Source: Hymenobacter lapidiphilus (GTDB taxonomy: Bacteria; Bacteroidota; Bacteroidia; Cytophagales; Hymenobacteraceae). From it: a stretch of DNA of 64,000 nucleotides. The notes under the pieces were generated by a model. It made no database searches. It was not told where the DNA came from and was given only the letters and a program-made list of their open reading frames with translations. Both the position numbers and the translations under genes were made by a program. Of this stretch, positions 44,652 to 51,481 are shown piece by piece (position 1 is the first letter of the stretch; each line of letters begins with the position of its first letter). Location of the stretch: contig NZ_JABKAU010000007.1 of the NCBI RefSeq assembly GCF_013377885.1, positions 1 to 64,000 on the forward strand, given 5' to 3'.

Positions 44652-45512
44652 GTGCAAACGCCTTCCTACCTTACTCCTGAAGCCCTGACGGCCTTCATTC
44701 AAGCGGCTCTGGCTGAAGACGTCGGCGACGGCGACCATTCGGCGCTTTCTTCCATTCCGGCTGAAGCCCGCAACCGCGCCCACCTGCTCATCAAAGATGC
44801 CGGGGTGCTGGCCGGGGTGGAGCTGGCCCGCCACATTTTCACCTTCGTGGATGCCGACCTTGTGCTGGACGTGCGCCTGCAGGACGGGGCCCGTGTAAGC
44901 TATGGCGACGTGGCCCTCGTAGTGGAGGGCCGGGCGCGCAGCATTCTTACGGCCGAACGGCTGGTACTCAACTGCATGCAGCGCATGAGTGGCATTGCCA
45001 CCCATACGGCCCACCTCATTAGCCTGCTGGCCGGCACCAAGGCCCGCCTGCTCGACACGCGCAAAACCACCCCCAACTTCCGGCTGCCCGAAAAATGGGC
45101 CGTGCTGATTGGTGGCGGCGTCAACCACCGCTACGGCCTCTTCGACATGATTATCCTCAAGGACAACCATGTGGATTACGCCGGGGGGGTGCGCCAGGCC
45201 ATCGAAGCCTCGCGGGCTTACCTGGCCCAAACGGGCCGGCAGTTGCCCATCGAAATTGAAACCCGCTCGCTGGCCGAAGTGCAGCAGGCGCTTGATACCG
45301 GCGGCATCGACCGTATCATGCTCGACAATATGGCGCCGGCCCAGCTCCGCGAGGCCGTGGCCCTGGTGGCGGGCCGCTTCCCGCTCGAAGCCAGCGGTGG
45401 TATTACCGAGGAAACCATTGCCGATGTAGCCGCCACCGGCGTCGACTACATCTCAGTCGGAGCCCTCACCCACTCCGTCCGCAGCCTGGACATGAGTTTA
45501 AAAGCCTTTTAA
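44652..45512 (+). CDS. nadC: Nicotinate-nucleotide pyrophosphorylase (carboxylating)
   Basis: NadC converts quinolinate and PRPP to nicotinate mononucleotide in NAD synthesis. The 286-residue protein has the family length. It shows the N-terminal EDVGDGDHSALSSIPAEARN, the substrate-binding LLDTRKTTPNFRLPEKWAV, the VNHRYGLFDMIILKDNHVD segment, and the barrel-closing loops LEASGGITEETIADVAATGV and DYISVGALTHSV. The start is a GTG at 44652, directly after a -7 box. nadA and nadB are not in the window. Confidence 0.96.
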   Translation: MQTPSYLTPEALTAFIQAALAEDVGDGDHSALSSIPAEARNRAHLLIKDAGVLAGVELARHIFTFVDADLVLDVRLQDGARVSYGDVALVVEGRARSILTAERLVLNCMQRMSGIATHTAHLISLLAGTKARLLDTRKTTPNFRLPEKWAVLIGGGVNHRYGLFDMIILKDNHVDYAGGVRQAIEASRAYLAQTGRQLPIEIETRSLAEVQQALDTGGIDRIMLDNMAPAQLREAVALVAGRFPLEASGGITEETIADVAATGVDYISVGALTHSVRSLDMSLKAF

Positions 45513-45518
45513 TGAGTT

Positions 45519-45602
45519 GGTAGTTGTTGGGTGTCAGTTGGTAATAGCGGAGTGCCAGAAGAATTTGGCGCTATTACTATCAACTGATATCCAGCAACTA
45601 CC
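45519..45602. repeat. Imperfect inverted repeat between nadC and the YcxB-like gene
   Basis: TGGTAGTTGTTGGGTGTCAG-TTGGTAATAGCG pairs imperfectly with the complement ending CCAGCAACTACCA around 45602. The sequence is unlike families A to F, but the layout is the same. Confidence 0.75.
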
Positions 45603-45621
45603 AGCGAACAACGAACGACCA

Positions 45622-46212
45622 ATGCAACTACCCAACCAGCGCGGGAGCTACCGGCAGCAGCAGGGCCCCTCGCCGATGGCCATCCGGACCAAAAAGCACC
45701 AGCTCGACACCAACACCTACACCCGCATAGCCATGGGCCGGGTGTGGCGGCGCGAGTGGTGGTATGCCCTCATTCCGTTTGCGGTAGGGCTGCTGCCGGC
45801 TATTATCTGGCATTCGTGGTGGTGGCTGGCCCTTTCATTAGGCCTCACACTGCTTTACGTCCTCTTCCGCTCGGCCCAGGTAACGGGCATGACGCAGGTG
45901 GAGCAGAGCAAGCCGCTGTTCGAGAAGATGGCCTACGAGTTTGATAACAAGCAGATTGTGCTGCGGCGCAACGAGAAGGAGGGCATGCGCATAACCTGGG
46001 ACATGATTGGCGAGGTGAAGCGCGAGGCGGCCGGTTACCTGCTGCTGCTCAAGACGCCAGAGCTGCCGGACGAAATCAAAGGATTTAAGCGCTGGATGGC
46101 CCGCACCTTTGATGCGCCTATCTTTGTAGAAGTACCCGACCGCATTTTCAACTCCGGCAACGACCAGAAGCTGTTCGAAGCCATGCTGCGCCGCAAAAGC
46201 CTTTTGGTATAG
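45622..46212 (+). CDS. YcxB-like membrane protein
   Basis: A 196-residue protein with two adjacent membrane helices (WYALIPFAVGLLPAIIWHSW, then WLALSLGLTLLYVLF) and a C-terminal soluble domain. This domain has a beta-rich pattern (YEFDNKQIVLRRNEKEGMRI) and LLLLKTPELPDEIKGFKRWM, like the YcxB C-terminal domain. Its function is unknown. The start is either 45622 or the ATG at 45676 (MAIRTKKHQ); the first adds an untypical Gln/Pro-rich segment. It is probably expressed apart from nadC because of the intervening hairpin. Confidence 0.75.
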   Translation: MQLPNQRGSYRQQQGPSPMAIRTKKHQLDTNTYTRIAMGRVWRREWWYALIPFAVGLLPAIIWHSWWWLALSLGLTLLYVLFRSAQVTGMTQVEQSKPLFEKMAYEFDNKQIVLRRNEKEGMRITWDMIGEVKREAAGYLLLLKTPELPDEIKGFKRWMARTFDAPIFVEVPDRIFNSGNDQKLFEAMLRRKSLLV

Positions 46213-46346
46213 CATGCAGTAGCTGGCACCGCACACGGAGGACCGGACGGGCACCAGCAAGCCTCACCGATTTTCGTGCCTGACACCGACTACCTGCCCG
46301 ATACCAGGTACTCACTACCAACTACTCATTACTCACTACTTTTCTC

Positions 46347-46763
46347 ATGAGCAAGCAACTCGCTATTTCCGCTTTTGCCCTGGCTGCGCTGGCCCTGGGC
46401 GGCTGCAGCGCCGAACCGTCGGATTGGCGGCCCGACAAAAAAGTATCGTTGGATATGGTTGCCCCCGGCACCCGCTCCAGCGAGAACTTCGAGCACACCG
46501 ATGCAGAGCACGCCGATATGGAACACAACGGTGTGGAACATAGCGGTATGGAGCATAACGAAAAGGGCGGGGCTATTGCCGAGCCCGTTAGCTCCGGCGT
46601 AACGCTCGACGAGCCCAACATGCGCAAGCGGACCAACGCCGAGGAGTCGCGTACTGCCAACGACCCCACTGCCCCGCTCACCAACAGCCCCGAGGCAATG
46701 CAGAGCGTAAAAAAGGCCTCTGACACCACCGCAACTAAGGCCTCGAAGGGCCCCAAGAAATAA
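46347..46763 (+). CDS. Lipoprotein with a five-residue EH repeat
   Basis: A 138-residue lipoprotein (LALGGC, C20). It has a regular Glu-His repeat every five residues: FEHTDAEHADMEHNGVEHSG, with EH at 49-50, 54-55, 59-60, 64-65 and 69-70. The rest is low-complexity and hydrophilic, ending KASKGPKK. Such evenly spaced acidic and histidine pairs could bind transition metals, but no named family is recognised. It is 21 bases upstream of a second lipoprotein gene with a metal-binding motif, so both are probably one unit. Confidence 0.75.
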   Translation: MSKQLAISAFALAALALGGCSAEPSDWRPDKKVSLDMVAPGTRSSENFEHTDAEHADMEHNGVEHSGMEHNEKGGAIAEPVSSGVTLDEPNMRKRTNAEESRTANDPTAPLTNSPEAMQSVKKASDTTATKASKGPKK

Positions 46764-46784
46764 TTGCCCGCTATCTGTAAGCTC

Positions 46785-47066
46785 ATGACCTATTTCAAGC
46801 AAGTTGCCCTGGCATTGTGCCTGTTGCCCATGCTGGCCCTAACCAGCTGCGAGCAAAAGGCTACTACGGCCGAGGCTCCCGCTACTGAAGCTACCGCTAC
46901 CGAGGCGCCTGCCGCTACCGGTGCTGAGGCGATGCCCGTGGCCACTGCCGCCTACATTTGCCCCATGAATTGCGCTGGCAGCGCCAGCGACAAGCCCGGC
47001 AAGTGCCCGGTTTGCAATATGGACCTGGAGCCCAACCCGGCTGCCAAGCCCGCCGCTACGCTTTAG
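46785..47066 (+). CDS. Lipoprotein with heavy-metal-binding domain
   Basis: A 93-residue lipoprotein (LALTSC, C22) with an Ala/Thr/Glu-rich linker and a C-terminal heavy-metal-binding domain. Its motif is YICPMNCAG...GKCPVCNMDL (C59, C63, C74, C77). The family commonly precedes copper or heavy-metal efflux pumps, but no pump lies here. Together with the EH-repeat lipoprotein it suggests metal capture at the cell envelope. The frame extends upstream to 46764, but the ATG at 46785 opens directly with the signal. Confidence 0.85.
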   Translation: MTYFKQVALALCLLPMLALTSCEQKATTAEAPATEATATEAPAATGAEAMPVATAAYICPMNCAGSASDKPGKCPVCNMDLEPNPAAKPAATL

Positions 47067-47126
47067 CCTACGGCGCTGGCTTACGCCCCGCGTTTGCGAG
47101 GCACAGCCAACCTGATTTCCCGAATG

Positions 47127-47161
47127 CGAAGAAGGGCGTAGCTACGCCCTTCTTCGTTTTT
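47127..47161 (+). terminator. Intrinsic terminator after the metal-binding lipoprotein
   Basis: CGAAGAAGGGCGTA-GC-TACGCCCTTCTTCG is followed by TTTTT. Confidence 0.95.
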
Positions 47162-47172
47162 CAGCCCTGCCT

Positions 47173-47919
47173 ATGTCTGCTGCTGCTTCCGAATGGTTTA
47201 GCACTTGGTTCGATTCGCCTTACTATCACCGCCTGTATCAGCACCGCGACTATGCCGAAGCCCGGCAGTTTCTGGGGCGGCTACTGGAGCACCTGCACCC
47301 ACACCCCGGGGCCCGGCTGCTCGATTTAGCCTGCGGCAAGGGCCGGCATTCGCGCTACCTCAGCGAGCAGGGCTTCGATGTAACAGGCGTCGATTTATCG
47401 GCCCAGAGCATTGCGCATGCCCGGCAGTTTGCCCACGAGCACCTGCGCTTCTACGAGCACGACATGCGCGACGAACTGCCCTACGGCCCCTTCGATCTGG
47501 TGCTGAACCTGTTTACGAGCTTTGGCTACTTTGCCGAGGAGGCCGAGAACGTGGTGGCGCTGCGCCACGCCGCCGACGCGCTGCGGCCAGGCGGTAAGCT
47601 GGTCATCGACTTTCTCAACACCGACCTGGCCATCCGGCAGCTGGTGGCCCACGAAACCAAAACCGTTGATGGGGTTACTTTCCAGCTGCACCGCCACCTC
47701 CAGCACGGCTTCATCGTAAAGGACATCCGGTTCGAAGATGAGCAGGACCAGCCGCAGCACTTCGTGGAGCGCGTGCGGGCCCTCACGCGGGAGCGGTTCG
47801 AGGAGTACTTCCAGCTGGCGGGCCTGCGCCTGGCCGAAACGCTGGGCGACTACCAGCTCCGCCCCTTCGACCTGGCCACCAGCCCCCGCATGCTGTTCGT
47901 GCTGAAAAAACAAGGGTAA
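47173..47919 (+). CDS. Class I SAM-dependent methyltransferase
   Basis: A 248-residue Rossmann-fold methyltransferase. The SAM-binding motif I is ARLLDLACGKGRHSRYLSEQ (about residues 47-66), followed by the acidic loop VTGVDLSAQSIAHARQF and motif IV-like PYGPFDLVLNLFTSFGYF. The C-terminal half has the extended beta arm typical of small-molecule methyltransferases of this type. Its substrate is unknown. A terminator separates it from the upstream lipoproteins. Confidence 0.9.
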   Translation: MSAAASEWFSTWFDSPYYHRLYQHRDYAEARQFLGRLLEHLHPHPGARLLDLACGKGRHSRYLSEQGFDVTGVDLSAQSIAHARQFAHEHLRFYEHDMRDELPYGPFDLVLNLFTSFGYFAEEAENVVALRHAADALRPGGKLVIDFLNTDLAIRQLVAHETKTVDGVTFQLHRHLQHGFIVKDIRFEDEQDQPQHFVERVRALTRERFEEYFQLAGLRLAETLGDYQLRPFDLATSPRMLFVLKKQG

Positions 47920-48026
47920 TATGCCGAATGACTGATGTGCTGCCGGGATGAACTCCCGTTAAACAGCGCATATCAGCCTATTCAAAATCAGCATGTCACC
48001 CCATCAAAAAATCAACTCATTAACCT

Positions 48027-48767
48027 ATGTGGTTTGCCGTTTTTGCGCTGTTCCTGACGGTGCTGGGGGCCGGGTGGCTAACGCGCTTCGTGCCCACGGC
48101 CGGCACCGTCTGGATGAAGCCGCTACTGGCGTTCAGTGGTGCCTACCTGTTTACGCTCACCGTTACACACCTGCTGCCCGAGGCCCTGGAACTGCGGCCC
48201 GGCCACCAGGTAGGCTACTTCGTGCTGGCCGGTTTTTTCGGGCAGATGCTGCTGGAGGTATTTTCGCAGGGTGTTGAGCACGGCCACGTTCATCATCACC
48301 CCGAGCATTCAGGGCACGTTGACCAGGTGCCGTTCATGCTGCTGTTTTCGCTGGCTATACACTCCTTTCTGGAAGGCAGCATTTTGATTAAAGACCCGGT
48401 AGCCGGCGACGTAAACCATAATTTCTATGCCATTCTGACCGGTATTGCCCTGCACCATATTCCGGCCGCCTTCGCCCTGATGGCGCTGTTGCGGCTGCGA
48501 CTAGGCTCGTTTCGGCGGGCGCTGCCCTACCTGCTGTTGTTCGCGCTGGCCGGCCCGGCGGGCATCATCATCAGCAACTACGTGGTGCTCGACCAACTGC
48601 TAGGAACCGGCCTCTACGCCGCCCTGCTGGGGCTGGTAGCCGGCAATTTCCTACACGTGTCCACCACCATTCTGTTCGAAACCAGCCCCGACCACCGCCT
48701 TAACGTGCGCAAGCTGCTGGCCACGCTGGCCGGCCTCCTGCTGGCGCTGGCCGTAGATGTGGTTTGA
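48027..48767 (+). CDS. ZIP-family metal transporter
   Basis: A 246-residue membrane protein of the ZIP (zinc/iron permease) family with about eight helices. The cytoplasmic loop is histidine-rich (VEHGHVHHHPEHSGHVDQ). The transmembrane metal-site helices show LAIHSFLEGSILI and GIALHHIPAAFALMAL, matching the conserved ZIP helix-4 and helix-5 His/Glu patterns. It would import divalent metal such as zinc. It lies about 1 kb downstream of the two metal-motif lipoproteins, with the methyltransferase between. Confidence 0.92.
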   Translation: MWFAVFALFLTVLGAGWLTRFVPTAGTVWMKPLLAFSGAYLFTLTVTHLLPEALELRPGHQVGYFVLAGFFGQMLLEVFSQGVEHGHVHHHPEHSGHVDQVPFMLLFSLAIHSFLEGSILIKDPVAGDVNHNFYAILTGIALHHIPAAFALMALLRLRLGSFRRALPYLLLFALAGPAGIIISNYVVLDQLLGTGLYAALLGLVAGNFLHVSTTILFETSPDHRLNVRKLLATLAGLLLALAVDVV

Positions 48768-48895
48768 TTTTGAGCTGTTAGCTGACAGCTATTAGCGGTT
48801 AGCCTTTCCGTTGGATCAGGCTCACAGAACGGCCGTAGCGCGAAGTTTCCGCTTCGCGTAACGCTGCTGACTGCCGCGTAACGCTGCTGACTGCC

Positions 48896-49086
48896 AAACG
48901 ACACCATTCAACGGTGCGCGAAGCGGAAGCTTCGCACTACACCCGCATACCGTCGCTAACTTCCCAAACGACACCATTCAACGGTGCGCGAAGCGGAAGC
49001 TTCGCGCTACACCCGCATACCGTCGCTAACTTCCCAGACGGCATCGTTCAACGGTGCGCGAAGCGGAAGCTTCGCGCTACGGCCGT
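48896..49086 (+). repeat. 70-base tandem repeat carrying a palindrome, three copies
   Basis: The unit starts at 48896, 48966 and 49036, with a period of exactly 70 bases; the third is shortened. Each unit contains the palindromic core GCGCGAAGCGGAAGCTTCGC. The first two are almost the same (one base differs, CGCACTAC against CGCGCTAC) and the third has several changes. No spacers or varying inserts are present, so it is not a CRISPR array. Confidence 0.9.
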
Positions 49087-49108
49087 TGCAGAGGCCCCAA
49101 AACCACGT

Positions 49109-49147
49109 AAAAAGGCCGGTTCGGGACGAATCCCGAACCGGCCTTTT
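49109..49147. terminator. Terminator serving the first M13 gene (minus strand)
   Basis: AAAAGGCCGGTTCGGG pairs with CCCGAACCGGCCTTTT. On the minus strand it is followed by TTTTTAC. Confidence 0.85.
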
Positions 49148-49194
49148 GGCACGGCGCTAACAGCTAAAAGCTCTCAGCTAACAGCTTAAAAACC

Positions 49195-51300
49195 CTACCA
49201 GATTCTGGCGCGCTCCTGCTCTTTGCGGACCATTTTCGCGGGCTCCTTGCAGCCGAAGGCCTCGTAGAACTCGGGCATGTTCATGAGCGGGCCGTTGGTG
49301 CGGTACTGGGCCGGCGAGTGCGAGTCGGTGAGCACCTGCTGGCGCAGGTATTCGGGGCGGGCATTGGTGCGCCACACCTGCGCCCAGGCCAGGAAGAAGC
49401 GCTGCTCGGGCGTGAAGCCGTCGTAGCGGGGCGGCGGGGTGCTGCCGTATTTCTGCTTAAGCTGCTTTTCGAGGGCCGAGTAAGCCAGGGCCAGCCCGCC
49501 GAAATCGGCCAGGTTTTCGCCCATCGTCAGCTTGCCGTTCACAAACACCGAATCCAAAGGCGAGAAGGCCGAATACTGGGCACCCACCATGTCGGCGCGC
49601 TTCGTGAACTCCGTTGCGTCGTCCTTGGTCCACCAGTCGCGCAGGTTGCCCTGGGCGTCCGACTGGCGGCCCCGGTCGTCGAAACCGTGCGTGATTTCGT
49701 GGCCGATTACCGCGCCCATGCCGCCGTAGTTCACGGCATCATCGGCCTTGGGGTCGAAGAACGGGGGCTGCATGATGCCGGCCGGGAACACGATTTCGTT
49801 GAGCGAGGAGTTGTAGTAGGCATTCACCGTGGGCGGCGTCATGCCCCACACCGAGCGGTCGATGGGCTTGCCGTAGCGGCTCACGTTGTCCTTGCCCTCC
49901 CACTCGCGGGCGGCCAGCACGTTCTGCAGGTACGACTCGCGCGAGATATTCAGGGCCGAATAGTCCTTCCACTTATCCGGGTAGCCGATTTTCACCGTGA
50001 ACGAGGCCAGCTTCTTCAGGGCCTCCTCCTTGGTTACCGGGCTCATCCATTCCAGCCCGCGGATATGCTCGCCCATGGCCTCCTTGATGTTGGCCACCAT
50101 CTGCTGGGCCTTTACCTTGGTTTCGGGCTTGAACGCCTTGTCGACATACAGCTGCCCGAAGGCCTCGCCCAGCGAGCCGTCGGTGGCCCGCAGCATGCGC
50201 TTCCAACGCGGCTGCTGCTGCTTGGCCCCGCTCAGCACCTGCTGAAAGCGGAACTGCTCATCGACGTAGGCCTGGGGCAGCGCCGACGAAACCGACGATA
50301 CCAAGTGCCAGCGCAGGTAGGTTTTCCAATCCTGCAGCGGCTCCTGGGTCAGGGCCGCGTTGGCTTCTTTCAGGAACTCGGGCTGGCCCACAATCACCTC
50401 CTGGGCCGAAGCCAAGCTGAGGGCGGGCAGCATGGCGGGCAGGTTCAGGTTCGGGAACTGCTTGCTGGCCTCAGCCACGCTCATCTTGTTGTAGTTGGCG
50501 TAGGGGTCGCGCAGGGCTACGCGGTCTTTGCTGGCTTTGGCCAGGCGGGTTTCGATGCGCAACACCGTGGCGGCGTGCTTAGCGGCCTCGGCGGGCGTAT
50601 TGCCCAGCATTTTGAAGGTGTTGTTGAGGTACACCGTGTAGGCCGCCCGGATGGTTTTGGAGCGCGAATCGTCCTTCAGATAATAGTCGCGGTCGGGCAG
50701 ACTCAGGCCGCCCTGGCTGAGGTAGAGGGCGTATTCGTCGCTTTTCTTGCGGTCCTGCGACACGCCCAGGCCGAACACCGAGCGGGTTTGCAGCTGCTGG
50801 GCCCGCACCAAGCCCATCTGCAAATCCTTCAGGTTTTTGATTTTGTCGATGCGGTTCAGCTCGGGATTCAGGTACTTGAGGCCGGCCGTTTCGATGGTCG
50901 TTGAGTCCATGGCCGAGGCGTAGTAGTCGCCCACTTTCTGCAGGTTCGAGCCTTTTGTAGCGGCTGTATTGGCCGCCGACTCCTCCAGAATCTGGCGCAT
51001 CACGGCCTCGTTCTGGTTGATGAGCCCGTTCCAGGAGCTCCAGCGCGACTCGGCAGCCGGCACCGGGTTATTCTTCAGCCAGGTGCCCGAAGCATACTGA
51101 AAAAAGTCCTCGCAGGCTGAAACCGACGGATCGATATTAGCCGGGTCGAGGCCCACACCGGGCATGATGGGGCCGAGCTGCGGCGCAACGGCGGCGGCCG
51201 AGGTGCTGGCGGTAGTAGCCGGCGTGCTGGCCGCGCAGCCGCCCAAAGCCAGGCCGGCGGCAGTGCCTAGAGTAAGTAGTAGAGTCCGTTGTGGCGTCAT
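49195..51300 (-). CDS. M13-family metallopeptidase lipoprotein, copy 1
   Basis: A 701-residue neprilysin-like zinc endopeptidase (M13). It is a lipoprotein (LALGGC, C22), so it should be anchored at the outer membrane or periplasm. The zinc motif is GAVIGHEITHGFDDRGRQSD, with HEITH, and the third ligand lies in TMGENLADFGGLALAYSAL. The N-terminal segment DPSVSACEDFFQYASGTWLK and the NAYYNSSLNEIVFPAGIMQP loop are typical of M13. It is the closer of two paralogues; the gap to the other contains copy B5. Such enzymes break down peptides and may take part in nutrition. Confidence 0.95.
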   Translation of the reverse strand: MTPQRTLLLTLGTAAGLALGGCAASTPATTASTSAAAVAPQLGPIMPGVGLDPANIDPSVSACEDFFQYASGTWLKNNPVPAAESRWSSWNGLINQNEAVMRQILEESAANTAATKGSNLQKVGDYYASAMDSTTIETAGLKYLNPELNRIDKIKNLKDLQMGLVRAQQLQTRSVFGLGVSQDRKKSDEYALYLSQGGLSLPDRDYYLKDDSRSKTIRAAYTVYLNNTFKMLGNTPAEAAKHAATVLRIETRLAKASKDRVALRDPYANYNKMSVAEASKQFPNLNLPAMLPALSLASAQEVIVGQPEFLKEANAALTQEPLQDWKTYLRWHLVSSVSSALPQAYVDEQFRFQQVLSGAKQQQPRWKRMLRATDGSLGEAFGQLYVDKAFKPETKVKAQQMVANIKEAMGEHIRGLEWMSPVTKEEALKKLASFTVKIGYPDKWKDYSALNISRESYLQNVLAAREWEGKDNVSRYGKPIDRSVWGMTPPTVNAYYNSSLNEIVFPAGIMQPPFFDPKADDAVNYGGMGAVIGHEITHGFDDRGRQSDAQGNLRDWWTKDDATEFTKRADMVGAQYSAFSPLDSVFVNGKLTMGENLADFGGLALAYSALEKQLKQKYGSTPPPRYDGFTPEQRFFLAWAQVWRTNARPEYLRQQVLTDSHSPAQYRTNGPLMNMPEFYEAFGCKEPAKMVRKEQERARIW

Positions 51301-51344
51301 GGGGTTGTGGGAATTTGAGGGTTGTGAGGTGGATTGCAGAGTGA

Positions 51345-51465
51345 GAACGTGTCATGCTGAGCGCAGTCGAAGCATCTCTACCGCAGTGGTAAACTCAATG
51401 ATAGGATTAGCATTGCAGTAGAGATGCTTCGACTGCGCCTCCGGCTACGCTCAGCATGACGGTTC
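51345..51465. repeat. Family B inverted repeat, copy B5
   Basis: GAACGTGTCATGCTGAGCGC-AGTCGAAGCATCTCTACCGC pairs with the complement; the loop is the reverse orientation of that in B1 and B4. It separates the two M13 genes. Confidence 0.92.
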
Positions 51466-51481
51466 TTTTATCATTCGTTTA

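Larger units (their letters stand above)
48773..49186. repeat. Compound repeat region between the ZIP gene and the first M13 gene
   Basis: The outer family G arms (48773-48803 and 49156-49186) pair with each other. Inside are two 20-base direct repeats (from 48856 and 48876), three 70-base units, and a terminator. There is no coding sequence in the 427-base gap 48768-49194. Confidence 0.85.

Noticed and set aside
48896-49086. CRISPR array
   Set aside because: The three 70-base units are contiguous with no variable spacers, and no cas gene is nearby.
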